This document shows, in pieces, positions 21,894 through 32,600 of a DNA stretch of 64,000 bases; positions within the stretch are counted from its first letter, which is position 1, and each line of letters opens with the position of its first letter. The stretch lies in assembly GCA_964655935.1 (NCBI GenBank), contig CAZZNY010000001.1:620001-684000 (forward strand), in the 5' to 3' direction. The notes under the pieces were generated by a model, which worked only from the letters and a program-made list of their open reading frames with translations, was not told the origin of the DNA and ran no database searches. This DNA is from CAZZNY01 sp964655935 (GTDB taxonomy: Bacteria; Patescibacteriota; Gracilibacteria; BD1-5; UBA2023). The position numbers were made by a program, and so were the translations under genes.

Positions 21894-21971
21894 ACATGAC
21901 ACGGTTATACAATGGGTGTAACTCGTGATATCATGAAGAAAATTTACAGTTTCTTTTTTAGGAGAAGTACC
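21894..21971 (+). ncRNA. Structured leader of cassette 4
   Basis: Homologous to 21392-21470, with a covarying hairpin GTTATAC-AATGG-GTGTAAC. It runs into a TTTTTTAGGAG ribosome binding site before a GTG start. Confidence 0.6.
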
Positions 21972-22460
21972 GTGGCTAATTCCACGCTTGGATATACCTG
22001 GGGGTTTACTGTTCCGGATGGACTCGAAGAACATGTCAATGAACTGCTCGAACACATCATCAAATTTATATTACCGAGGAAACAATCTTTCCGTCAATTT
22101 GATGAAGAGGTGTGGGAAGTTTTCTTCTATCTCCCAGATGAAAATGATACCATCTGTATCATTCTGGGAGAAGAACCGAAAACTATCAATATTGGAATGA
22201 CTCTCACTGGAGAAAATATTTCCTTTAAAGAACCCACCATTCTGACATACGAAGATGTAGAGCGTTTTGATCTATATCAAACTGGCCAATATTCTGTACT
22301 GAAAACCGGTATAGTTAAACAACTTTTTCACGCAGCAAATGCTTGCTACGCCCAAGTTATCGAATGGGAGTATAAAGAGTGGCTTGAAACGGTATATTGG
22401 CCAAGAATTAAGCAAGAATTTCTATCTGGCATCAAGCCTTTTCCTACAAAACAACTGTAA
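21972..22460 (+). CDS. Cassette 4: hypothetical protein lacking UGA codons
   Basis: A 162-residue protein. GTG at 21972 was chosen because AGGAG lies 7 nt before it; an upstream ATG in the same frame would translate the structured leader. The sequence begins ANSTLGYTWGFTVPDG and is rich in Trp, Tyr and acidic residues (DEEVWEVFFYLPDENDT). No family is recognised. There is no UGA in 163 codons. It is probably co-expressed with cassette 3 from the promoter at 21336 and is followed by a GC-rich terminator. Confidence 0.7.
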   Translation: MANSTLGYTWGFTVPDGLEEHVNELLEHIIKFILPRKQSFRQFDEEVWEVFFYLPDENDTICIILGEEPKTINIGMTLTGENISFKEPTILTYEDVERFDLYQTGQYSVLKTGIVKQLFHAANACYAQVIEWEYKEWLETVYWPRIKQEFLSGIKPFPTKQL

Positions 22461-22465
22461 TGTCC

Positions 22466-22500
22466 AGAGCCCCGTCATCCGACGGGGCTCGCATTGTTTT
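22466..22500 (+). terminator. Terminator of cassettes 3-4
   Basis: Stem AGCCCCGTC / GACGGGGCT followed by GCATTGTTTTT. Confidence 0.8.
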
Positions 22501-22506
22501 TGAACA

Positions 22507-22715
22507 TTTTTGTAACCAAAATTTGCTTTTTCCGTCCTAAAGTTGATACTATTAACCAATAACCAAATAATGACACAGCGGGAGAAAACGAGAGAGCTTG
22601 AGAGAGGAAAACTGTTTGAGCAGGCTGATAATCGTCCAACTGATGAGCAAAAGCTACGTCTGCGAGTTTTTCTCCTCTCGGGACTTTTGGTACTTTTGGT
22701 TACAAAAGTATATAA
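22507..22715 (+). repeat. About 200-bp dispersed repeat, copy 2
   Basis: Nearly the same as copy 1 (21063). One frame of this copy is open for about 50 codons and ends LRLRVFLLSGLLVLLVTKVYK. Copy 1 has a TAG in the same frame, so coding is unlikely to be its general function. Confidence 0.8.
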
Positions 22716-22768
22716 AGAAATTCCTCTATATTAAGTATTCAAAAAGTATCTTTTAATAATTCTCGCAT

Positions 22769-22813
22769 CTATAAGGGATTCTTCGACTACGCTCCGCTTC
22801 GCTCAGAATGACA
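22769..22813 (+). repeat. Solitary right arm of the GIY-YIG/MITE repeat
   Basis: TATAAGGGATTCTTCG ... CTCAGAATGACA matches the right terminus of the elements at 56.2 and 57.8 kb. No left arm is nearby. Confidence 0.7.
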
Positions 22814-22856
22814 ATCGCCCACATAATTATCCATTCGCCCATTATTCTTTTTTTCA

Positions 22857-25196
22857 ATGCAAAAACTTTTAAAGTATTTACCAAAACTCGGGGGATCCTG
22901 AAACAAGTTCAGGATGACGGCGCGTCGTTTCAGGATGACGTTTTTTATCATCCTCTGACTCTGGCTTTTGTCCCATCTTTTCATCTCATTCCTTCTTCCA
23001 CTTCATCTCAATATCCTCCCTTCTTCGACTATCATCTACGATCAAAATAATATCGAAATCTGAGAAATCATCCGTGATGAAAAAATCCGACATCGTGAAG
23101 TGAAACTTGTTGAAATTCCACTTTTTTATCGCGATGCTTTGATCTCGCTCGAAGATAAGGATTTTTATGAGAATGGCGGAATCAGTTACCGATGACTCGC
23201 TCGAAGTATGTGGAATAATATCAAGGCTGGAAGGGTAATCGAATGAGGTTCGACGATATCTTCTCAGTTCATTAGAAATAATCTCTGGCTCAATGAAAGT
23301 CGTTCGCTCGGTCGAAAAATGCTTGAATTCATCTATGCATTGCGACTCAATCACCTGTATTCAAAAGATGAAATTCTTGAAAAATATATTGGTCAGGTCT
23401 ACTACTGATATTTGAATTACGGACTAGCTTCCGCTTCGCGATATTATTTTTCTAAGACTCCAGAAAATCTCACCAAAGCTGAACAAATAACTTTGCTTGC
23501 AATTCCGAAAGATGCAAGAAAATTCGATCCATATAAAAATCCAAAATCCTTCCGTACTCGATTTGAAAATATCGTCGCATATCTTAAATTAAATAATATT
23601 CTTACAGAAAAAGAAGTGAAAGACATTTTGAATGAGAATCTCACGTTAAATTACGAACACGACAATAAACTTCCCTATATCGCAGATTTTATGCAGTACG
23701 GATATGAAAAGTGGAGACTACCAAACATATTGTCATCCTGAGCGACAGCGAAGGATTCCTTATACTCAAGCAAATCACAAAACTTATCTATAAGGGATTC
23801 TTCGATTCCGCTCCGCTCCGCTCAGAATGACATGCCCGAAACTATGACAACTACCATCGACTACAATCTCACAAAAAAAATCGATACTCTCGCCCATAAC
23901 ACTATTCTCGATCTTGCCTGGAAAGACGTCTCAGATTATGGAATCATCATTCTCGATCGCGAGACAAATGAACTCCGCACGATGATCGGATGAATCAATT
24001 ATCACGCAAGTGAATGACAAGTAAGTTCAGCGCTCGCACTCCGACAACCCGGATCAGCCATGAAACCTTTCACTTATGCGCTTGCTTTCGAAAAATTCTG
24101 ACTCACACCATCTGATACTATTCTCGATCTCCCCGTCGCTTATAAAACCGCCGAGTGATACGAATATAATCCAAAAAATTATTCGCTCGATTATAAGGGA
24201 GAAGTTACTCTTGCAGAAGCACTTTCTCAGAGTATTAATGTTCCAGCTATTAAACTCGCCGACAAAATTTGAGTAGAAAATCTTCTCAGATTCTATCACC
24301 AAGCTGGAATTATCTCCCTCAAAAAAGATGCTGATCATTATGGTCTCGGAATTACTCTCGGAAATGGTGAGGTCTCGCTCTATGAACTTACGCGAGCCTA
24401 TAGTATTTTCGCGAACGAAGGAAGGTTATGTGATATAAAAGTGATAAGCAGCAAGCAGCAAGCAGCAAGAGGCAAGTTGTCATCCTGAGCGACAGCGAAG
24501 GATCCCTTACACTCCAATAAAGTGCAAAACTCATATTTAAGGGATTCTTCGACTTCGCTCCGCTCCGCTCAGAATGACAATCAAGAAGTTTGAAGCTGTG
24601 CTCAAATCGCAAGCACGTGATCAATCTCCGACATCAATCTCATTCTCACAAACCGTTATTTTAAACTCGCTGGTTTTCCTGTTCATTCGAGTCTCGATTT
24701 CCCTGACAGAAATGTCTTCGTAAAGACAGGAACTTCTCGAAATTTCCGAGATAACTGGGCAGTCGGATTTACCGATCACTATATCATCGGGATCTGGACT
24801 GGAAATAAAAGTGGAGCATTTATGAAATGAGTTTCCGGAGCCACCGGTGCCTGAGAGATTTTTTCTCGCATCGTCTATGCTCTCGAATCAGATACTATCA
24901 ATCAGCTCCCCACAAAACTCGAAAATAAAGAAAAACAATACCTCGAAATTACGGCCCCACTCCCAAAAAGTATCTTCGCTTATGATGCTTCAAAATCTCT
25001 AGATTCTCAAAAAATCAAACTTTCTTACTCAACCAACATAGAATACGATTCTCTTTCCTGGCTTCTCGATGGAAAAAATATTCCTACGAATTTCATAGCT
25101 CCGATTCCAGGAAAACACACTATCGAACTTGTACTCATAAAAGATGGCGATATTATCAAAAGACAGAAGCAAGATTTTGAGGTACTGGAAAAATAA
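22857..25196 (+). CDS. Bifunctional penicillin-binding protein 1C-like transglycosylase/transpeptidase with in-frame repeat insertions
   Basis: A 779-residue protein, continuous when UGA is Gly. After a basic N-terminus and one membrane helix (about 28-50), the GT51 domain has EDKDFYENGG (about residue 98) and GGSTISSQF (about 128). The transpeptidase has the SxxK serine in QPGSAMKPF (about 400), SIN (about 459) and KTGTS (about 624). It polymerises and cross-links peptidoglycan outside the membrane. Two 102-bp palindromic repeats (23731-23832, 24478-24579) add 34 residues each without breaking the frame, one between the two domains and one inside the transpeptidase. The basic N-terminus is itself made from another repeat (GGATCCTGAA...TTCAGGATGACG). 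The start ATG is the first after an in-frame TAA. Confidence 0.9.
23731..23832 (+). repeat. MITE-like palindromic element M1, in frame inside PBP1C
   Basis: 102 bp (34 codons). The arms TGTCATCCTGAGCG...CCTTATAC and TATAAGGGATTCTTCG...CAGAATGACA match the ends of the GIY-YIG elements at 56.2/57.8 kb. It contains TGA in frame, read as Gly. Confidence 0.85.
24478..24579 (+). repeat. MITE-like palindromic element M2, in frame inside PBP1C
   Basis: 102 bp, the same length and arms as M1 with a different centre. It is preceded by a short (AGCAGCA)n-type repeat. In-frame TGA is read as Gly. Confidence 0.85.
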
Positions 25197-25198
25197 TT

Positions 25199-25226
25199 TT
25201 GACAAAACCACTAGAATCAATATAAC
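25199..25226 (+). promoter_or_regulatory. Sigma70-type promoter of cassette 5
   Basis: TTGACA 25199-25204, a 16-nt spacer, TATAAC 25221-25226, starting 3 nt after the PBP1C stop. The leader holds a hairpin CAAGCAC/GTGTTTG and repeated GATCAG motifs. Confidence 0.7.
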
Positions 25227-25329
25227 TACCTGTGAATTACTGATTGCAAGCACAAGCTCGTGTTTGTCGATCAGCCCTTCAACTTCGATCAGCCTAAAAA
25301 CTGATCCTCACCTGCAAAGGAGAAATCAC

Positions 25330-25413
25330 CATGAAGTTCGCTGCCATCTGGCCCCCCGGTCGCACTTCCTCCCAGAAGAACGCCGAGAGAGACGCCAAGA
25401 AGCAAAGCCGCTA
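25330..25413 (+). CDS. Cassette 5: very small basic protein
   Basis: A 27-codon ORF (MKFAAIWPPGR...) behind a good ribosome binding site (AAAGGAG, 7 nt before ATG), ending in TAG. It is GC-rich and lacks UGA. A second basic ORF from ATG 25438 runs into the terminator and is less likely to be real. The cassette layout (promoter, leader, ribosome binding site, terminator) is clear, but the product is short enough that a leader peptide or a structured RNA is also possible. Confidence 0.45.
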
Positions 25414-25524
25414 GGCCGACGGCCTGGTCGTGTAGCCATGACAAAACGCGCTACTCGACCCAAGCCAGCAGTACCAATGGTGATATTTCCTCCACCAACC
25501 ACACAATGGTTGAGAGGTCTCACC

Positions 25525-25560
25525 CGCGCCCCAGTTCCGACAGGGGCGCGATTTTTTTTA
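25525..25560 (+). terminator. Terminator of cassette 5
   Basis: Perfect stem CGCGCCCC / GGGGCGCG followed by eight T residues. Confidence 0.9.
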
Positions 25561-25625
25561 TAGAGAATCATTTGACTCTATCATATTTTTCGTTATAAAT
25601 TAACAAATAGCATTAAAAAATATTT

Positions 25626-26129
25626 ATGCTAGAACCTCAATCCCTAAGCTCTCTTTCTGGTTATCTACCAGCTATGGGAAAGATTCAACTTTCTGATTTC
25701 TTTTTAGATACCGTTCAAGAACACCTAAAGCCATTTAAATTAATTTTAGGTGAACATTATGAGAGTTCTCTGTTTAGTTACTTTCTCGCTCGTAGTGGAT
25801 TACAAAGAGGAAATGTGGTAAGTGTCTCATGAAAAAAAGGCAAGGTTCAGAATATAAATAAACATGAAGGGATTCTCACAATTGAATATAATAATACAAT
25901 TATTTACATTCACACAATCGACGAATTCATCGCAAATAGTATAAATATTCTCGATCGTCAAAGTCAAAACTATAATGTACGAACTATTTATAAAGATTCT
26001 GTACGTACTATCCTTGAAGCATCAAAATCTCACCCGGCACCATTAAAGAAATCTGTAGTTCCACTTCAAAAATGACGTTGAATTTTTTCCCAGTCACTCA
26101 AAGAGATTATGGGAGATCTATTTGTATAG
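25626..26129 (+). CDS. Hypothetical protein
   Basis: A 167-residue protein with three UGA-encoded glycines (VS-G-KKGKV, QK-G-R-G-IFS). The central part alternates hydrophobic strands (GILTIEYNNTIIYIHTIDEF), suggesting a beta-rich fold. No family is recognised and there is no signal peptide or membrane helix. It stands alone before the AbrB-type gene on the same strand, with an AT-rich gap of about 100 bp that may hold a promoter for the latter. Confidence 0.65.
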
Positions 26130-26225
26130 AACGATTTTTTCAAGAATATGACAGCTTTTTATTGACTTTCAAAAAATAAAAGTATACTTAGTTATACAAG
26201 TTATACTTTTCTTACTAAATAAACT

Positions 26226-26489
26226 ATGACTACTGAAAATAACCAACTCGTGTGTGATCCAAATAACCCTATGACTTGTTGAGTACAGATGTTTGGGACA
26301 GTTAAGGTTGGTGAAAAATGACAAATTGTTATTCCAAAAGAAGTAAGAGATATCGCAGGAATCAAATCTGGCGATGTCATGATCGTAATTATGAAACATG
26401 AAAAAGCGATTGGAATAGTCAAACAAGATGACTTACCAGCCCTTATTGCCTACCTCCAAGAAGAGATGGCTTCGAAAGGAAAATTTTAA
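26226..26489 (+). CDS. AbrB/SpoVT-type DNA-binding regulator
   Basis: An 87-residue protein. The core GTVKVGEKGQIVIPKEVRDIAGIKSGD is the swapped-hairpin AbrB fold, in which the GQIVIPKEVR strand-turn-helix contacts DNA; one of its glycines is UGA. The family includes transition-state regulators and antitoxins of the MazE type. No toxin gene follows. The next gene, 18 nt downstream, encodes an RND periplasmic adaptor, so local regulation of the efflux genes is a fair inference. Confidence 0.85.
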
Positions 26490-26507
26490 TTATATTTATT
26501 CTTCCCT

Positions 26508-28505
26508 ATGAAAACTAACTATTTCTGAACGGTTATTCTTTTGGTCACCACGATCGCACTAAGTTCTTGTGGGGCTGCAGATATCGTAGTAACGCCTGAT
26601 ATGAGCACTATTAAAAACGTTTCTCTTTCCACTGCGAAAAAGGATTTTTTTATCGAGAATTCGATTCTCCCGGGAAAAGTATCTCCTATTATTGAGACCT
26701 CTCTTTCCCCTCAGGTATCAGGAATTATCAAGACAATCAATGTCGATGCAGGTCAAACCATCAAGGCTGGGCAAGTTCTTGCGACACTCGATCTCTCTTC
26801 CTCTACCATAAGTACGAGTGCAAAGACTGCGACCACTGGCTATGACAATGCTCTTTCTGCTCTTTCTTTAACCACGGAATCCGTCAAAAAAGACCTGGAA
26901 AGTGCTAAAATTCAGCTTGAAAATGCAAAAATTTCTCGCGAAAACATCTACACCACTACAGAAAAACAACTTGCGATGGCGAATACTCAGCTCGATAATA
27001 TTCAGACAACAAAATCAAATACACAAAATACTACTGGCGAAGCAATTAAGGCAGCGAAAATCTGAGTCGATCTCGCTGAAAAATCACTCAATAACACAAA
27101 AACAAGTTTTGAAAATTTTAAAAAGAACTCGGATGAAAGCCTAGGTAGTCTCTATGAAAATATCCGAGTAACTCTTGGCAGTGCTATAGTAACCGCTGAT
27201 GCTGGGGTCAATCAAGCGGACATTATTCTCGGAGTAACCGACAAGAATCGCTCTGCGAATGATGCTTATGAGATCTATCTCTGAGCGAAAGATGTGAATA
27301 TAAAAATTCAAAGCGAGAAGGATTTTGCTACCGCGAGAAGTCTCCTTCTTTCTATCGGATCAACCAACACGACTGATCGAACTGAACTCGAGAAACAGCT
27401 TGCGGCCGTACTTAACCTTATACAACAAGAGACAAGTCTCTACGATGATCTCGTAAGAATGGCAAACAATAGTATCGTCTCAAGTGTATTTCCTCAAACT
27501 CAACTCGATGGACTCTCACTAACGATAGCGAAAAATCAAGCCAGCCTTCTCCAGACTCAAGCAGGACTGACGACTCTTAAAAACTCGCTTTCAACGACAA
27601 AAACATCTATCGATACGAATACAGTAACTCTCTCAAATGCGGTCGATATCGCCGAATCTCAGCTCGCGAACGCTCGCCAGAGCCTCACGAATCTTACAGC
27701 TAACAACCAATCGGCTCTCGATACCATCTCTGGAAATGAGACACTCACACGTACTCAGCTCGAAAATACCGTAGCAGTCGTAAATGCAAGCCGAGAAAGT
27801 GCTGATAATGCACTCAAAATCGCTCAGGCTCAATATGCGAGCGCAAAAGCAAAACTCGATGCACAGCTCGTCGGTACAAAATCACAGGCTGATGCCGCGA
27901 AATGATCGAAAGATATGGCAAATATCCAGCTTTCAAACACTCAGATTATCGCGCCATTCGATGGAGTCGTTCTCAGTAAAAACATTGAGGTTGGTCAATC
28001 TGTTTCTCCTGGAACCCCCCTCTTTTCCGTGGGAAATACATCTTCTCTCAAAGTAAAAATGGACGTGAATGCCAATCAGATAAATTCATTTACTGTCTGA
28101 AAAAATATCATCGTAAAAAAAGACAATCTCACTCTCACAGGAATTATCTCTACCGTATCTCCAGGTTCCGATCCCGTAACGAAACTCTTTCGAATAGAAC
28201 TGTTACTTGATAAGACTTCAACTGGGGTGCTTTCTGGAGATTTTGTCGATGTCATTATTGAAAAAAAGGTTGGTGAAGAAAAAATAATCGCCATTCCATT
28301 CGCTGCTCTCGTCGCTTTCGAACAAGGAAAATATGGGATCTACACCGTCGGATCGGGCTCGACTGCTGTTCTTCGAACCGTCACAATCGGCGCACAAAAT
28401 GCTACTCAAGTAGAGATTCTCTCTGGTCTAAATGAAGGCGAAAGCTACATCAGCAACGGCGTACTTACGGTTACTGATGGAGATAAGATAAATGTGGTGA
28501 AATAG
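26508..28505 (+). CDS. RND-type membrane fusion/adaptor lipoprotein (HlyD/MacA-like)
   Basis: A 665-residue protein with a lipoprotein signal ending LSSCGAAD. The first biotinyl-lipoyl half has VSGIIKTINVDAGQTIKAGQVLATLD, and the second half has IIAPFDGVVLSKNIEVGQSVSPGTPLF. Between them lies a long Ala/Gln/Ser/Thr-rich coiled coil (about residues 95-470), longer than in typical adaptors. The C-terminus GLNEGESYISNGVLTVTDGDKINV is the usual adaptor end. It should work with the RND pump encoded at 29690. No outer-membrane factor is seen. Confidence 0.9.
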
Positions 28506-28604
28506 TCGAAAGCCCATAAAGTCTATAAAGTCGAAAGTCTCGTCATTGTCCGCCGCGGCGGAAAGCAATCTAGAAGAATATTTATCATAGTGAGAATCCT
28601 AAAA

Positions 28605-28757
28605 ACAATAACCGCTTCCAAGAAACGGGAGAAAATGAGAGAGCTTGAGAGAGGAAATTGTTTGAGCAGGCTGTGAGTCGTGCAAATGAAGAGCAAAGCT
28701 ACGTCTGCGAGTTTTTCCTCTCTCAAAACTTTTGGTACTTTTGGTTACAAAAGTAAA
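28605..28757 (+). repeat. About 200-bp dispersed repeat, copy 3 (5' part diverged)
   Basis: Shares GGGAGAAAATGAGAGAGC, TTTGAGCAGGCTG, CTACGTCTGCGAGTTTTTC and ACTTTTGGTTACAAAAGTA with the other copies. It lies directly after the adaptor gene. Confidence 0.75.
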
Positions 28758-28785
28758 TAAATATATTTACCTTGATTTTAACTAT

Positions 28786-29088
28786 ATGCTCTTCACAAAA
28801 TCTTTTGCGAAACCAATATCTCCTGACGATGGTCAGCGAATAGCCATCTCTCTTCGAGAGCCAAATCAACCAAACTATATCGACTGGTATCCTGAGTTAT
28901 GACAAAAAGATGGAATAACTGAAGAGCAATATCGTGCCTATCTTTTACAGCAAAAAAAGGTTCAAGAAATTGCACGGGCCTCAATCATAGAAAATATCAC
29001 TATTCTTTCTAGTAATGCGGTTTGCAGACAAGTTTTTGCTCAAGTATGCATTTTACTTGCACCAAAACTTACCATCAAACACAGATAA
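28786..29088 (+). CDS. Small hypothetical protein, weakly DUF488-like
   Basis: A 100-residue protein with one UGA. It contains IAISLREPNQPNYIDWYPEL in the first half and a Cys-containing SNAVCRQVFAQVC segment near the end, which loosely resembles the CHR-containing end of DUF488 proteins. The similarity is judged by eye and may be wrong. It is followed by another Cys-containing protein on the same strand. Confidence 0.55.
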
Positions 29089-29183
29089 ACAATTGCTATT
29101 TTCTAGAATTCATCACAATGTAAGACACATATTCCTTTATTGGAATCTACAAAGTATTTATTTTTATACCTATCTTACATATC

Positions 29184-29642
29184 ATGGAGGGACAAAAACG
29201 CTGAACGAAACTCAATCACTATCTTGCTGGTCCATTTATATGGTTACCTCTCGTATCCATCGTTTTTCTCGATATTTGTATCGAGCTCTATCATCACACG
29301 AGCTTCCCTCTCTATCAGATTCCGCTCGTCTCACGAAAATCCTACGTAAAACTCGACCGTTACAAACTCCCATATCTGAGCGGAGCAGACAAAGTTTTTT
29401 GCTTATACTGTGAATATGCAAATGGCGTATTACGCTACTGTGCAGCCATCGCTGGAGAAACTGAAAAATACTGGTGCGGAATCCGACATGAAGAGTGAGA
29501 TTGATATATAGAACCAGCTTATCAGAGAAGTTTTATATCATATAATGATTCCGTGGCGTATGAAGCAGTCTGCAAACTCGAAAACACTCCTCGGAACCCT
29601 AAAAATTATAAATCCCCAGAAGATTCTCGATTTTTAAGCTAG
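29184..29642 (+). CDS. Conserved hypothetical membrane protein with CxxC motifs
   Basis: A 152-residue protein. It starts MEGQKRGTKLNHYLAGPFIWLPL, with a hydrophobic helix (about 13-33). A soluble part follows with IPLVSRKSYVKLDRYKLPYL, CLYCEYANGVLRYCAAIAGETEKYWCGIRH: four cysteines arranged like a metal-binding knuckle. Proteins with this pattern occur in other CPR genomes, but I know of no assigned function. The frame was fixed by its three UGA codons and the stop at 29640; the other long frame here is a shadow. Confidence 0.65.
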
Positions 29643-29689
29643 TTTTAGATTTTCCTTAACGAAACAAACATTTTAATCTCTCCATTCCT

Positions 29690-32600
29690 ATGAAACAACA
29701 CAAAGCTCTCGAGGGAAAATACCTCCAAGATCTCAAATTCGATCCAGAACTCAATAAATCTGGATTCACTTTTTGGACCGATCGAACACGTGCTGTCAGT
29801 CTTTTTATTCTGCTTGCGATTGTCGGTGGAATCATGGCCCTTAATGCTCTTCCGCTCGAATCCCAGCCGGAAGTAAAACTCGGTATCGGTGTCACTTCGA
29901 CCGTATTACCAGGAGCAAGTCCTGAGACAGTCGAAGATCTTGTTACCAAGAGACTCGAGAAAGAAATAGGAAAAATCAAAGGGATCGACAAAATGACTTC
30001 TTCTTCAAAAAATGGAATATCGTCTATCATTGTTCAATTTAAACCAGAAGAAAACGTGACAGAGGCAATAAGAAATCTTAAAGATCAGGTAGATTCCGCA
30101 AAGAAAAACTTACCAACAGATGCCAAAGAACCCATTGTTCAAGAAATCAATATGTCTGATATGCCTTTTTGGACATTTACTATCGGTGGAAATTATGATG
30201 GATTTACTCTCAGAAAATATGCACAAATCGTCAAAGATGAACTCGAAAAAATGGACCAAGTTTCCGAAGTACGAATCTCGGGTGGAGATGAGGAGGAATT
30301 TCATGTAAATTATAAACCAACGAAGCTCGAAGCATATGGAGTGACTGCTGATCAAGCGGACGCTGCGATTAAATCAGCAAATCTCACTTTCCCAATCGGA
30401 AAAGTGAAAATCGATAAATATCAACATATCATTACAATCGATAATCGTTTCTATACATTGAACGATCTCGGAAATATTGTTGTCGCTAAAAATGGAGATA
30501 CTGGAATAATTCGACTGAAAGATATCGCAAAAATAGAGCTCGGTGCGAAAACGCGAGTCACTTTTGCTCGAGTTGCACCGAAATGATTAGCTCCACAAGA
30601 TGCTATTAGTCTCTCGGTTATAAAAAAATCCGGCGGATCTATCGTAAATCTCTATGATGAAGGTGCAAAATTACTTGAAGAAATAAGAACAAATGGGACT
30701 ATCCCTGCTGATCTTACTATCAAGACGACCTATAGCATGGCAGAGCGAATTCGACTCGATATTGATGGGCTGATAACTGATTGTCTTGTCACTATTTCAC
30801 TTGTTCTTGCTGTACTTTTTCTTTTTCTTGGTTTTCGACTCTCTATCGTACCAACACTTACGATCCCTATCGTTTTCTTGATTACGTTTATTTTCATGCA
30901 GTTTTTTGGGCTTACCCTCAATTTTCTCTCTCTTTTTGCACTCGTACTCTCACTTGGTCTCCTCGTTGATGACGCAATTCTCATCGTCGAAGCCTTTCAT
31001 AAGTATTCATCCACGGGGAAGTTTTCCTATCGTGAAGCGATGCTCCTAGTTCTTCGTGATTATAAATGGGTCGACACTTCGACTACTCTCGTTATCGCAT
31101 GCTTCTTCGCTTCGATGATGTTTATGACTGGTATGATTGGAAAATTTTTATTTTCATTCCCTTTTGTTATTACCATCACTCTTCTTGCTTCTCTTATTGT
31201 TTCTCTGACAATTGTTCCTGCACTCACGATCGCTTTCCAACGAGGGAAACATCCAAATGATGAAGTTGCTCTCAAGAAAAAACAATGATGGTTTTCTCGC
31301 CTCCTTGATTCTAAACCACTTCTTTCACTCAATCCAACTATTGCTCTCTATGAAAAAGCTCTCGTCTGGGTACTTGAGACAAAAAAACGACGCAATATTG
31401 TGCTTATAAGTATTATTCTTGCTTTTTTTGTCTCTGCTCTTCTTCCTGCAACCGGACTTCTAAAATCAGAGTTTTTTCCGGCTACCGATGAAGATATTTT
31501 TGCTATCGATATCGAGGGACAACCCGGACAGAAAATAGAAGTAACTTCTGAAATAGCAAAACAAGTTGAATGAACTCTTAAGTGAGAAAAAGATGTCGAT
31601 AGTTTCACAACTACTGTTGGAGGCCTCAGTGCTCTCGGAAACAAATCAATCGGCGGGTCGTCAAGTGGAGACCATTACGCAAGCATTACTGTTAATCTCG
31701 TCAAAAAAGAATATGGACGAGAAAAAAATCAAATAATCTCAGAAAGGGTCAGAAAACGTGCAAGTGCGATTATTATCCCTGGTGTTACCATAACCGTACA
31801 GTCTCAAAAAAGTGGACCACCAGCCGGTGCTGATCTTGAAGTCCGTATCGCTGGTAAAGATTTTAATGTGCTTGATAAGCTCATAAAAGATATCAAACCC
31901 ATCGTCCAAAATATTCCTGGGGCCATAAATGTGTCCACTTCGAAAAAACCAGTTCCTCTTGAATTTAATATCACTTTTGATACCGCTAAACTCTCACTCT
32001 ATAATCTTTCTCTTCCTCAAGTCGGAGCATTCATGAAAACCGCTCTTGATGGAAATGAAACTACAAAAATCTACAAAGGTACGGATGAAATAGTTGTAAA
32101 AACACGGTATATTGAAGATTCAGTATCTACACTCGATAAAATCAAAAATCTCAAAATTAAAAATACAAAAGGACAATTTGTATTTCTCGGAGATATTATA
32201 AAAAATGAGCTCAAACCTTCAGTAGATAGCATTACTCGAATCGATCAGAAACGAATCGTTGCCATCACAGCATCAGCTAGTCCTACGACAAATAGTACTC
32301 AACTTTTGGCCGACTTTAATGCTGCTATAACCGCAAAGAATTTCAAGCTTCCACCGGGGTATGAATTCATTATCGGATGAGAAAACCAAGAAAGTGCAAA
32401 ATCAATCCAAAGCCTTATGGTAGCAATGGTTTTTGGATTGCTCGGTGTAGTAGTTATCATGATTCTTCAATTTGATTCTTATAAAGAAGCTCTGATCTCA
32501 CTTATACCAATTCCTCTCGCGCTCATCTGAGTATTCTGTGGTCTCACGCTCACTGGACAGACACTTTCATTTCCATCACTCATCTGATTCGTCGCACTAT

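Noticed and set aside
22543..22734. A real 63-residue protein coded by the 200-bp repeat
   Set aside because: The same frame has a TAG in copy 1 and is not kept in copies 3 and 4.
23412..23741. A series of short separate genes or many frameshifts in PBP1C, A2M, RND and others
   Set aside because: All breaks are TGA codons in one frame and fall on conserved glycines. Assembly error would give frame changes, not a single codon.
26226..26489. Antitoxin of a toxin-antitoxin pair
   Set aside because: The AbrB fold would fit, but no toxin-like gene is adjacent; the next gene is an RND adaptor.
29015..29413. A 132-codon plus-strand ORF
   Set aside because: It overlaps a better frame (29184-29642) with a conserved CxxC pattern and host-like UGA use.
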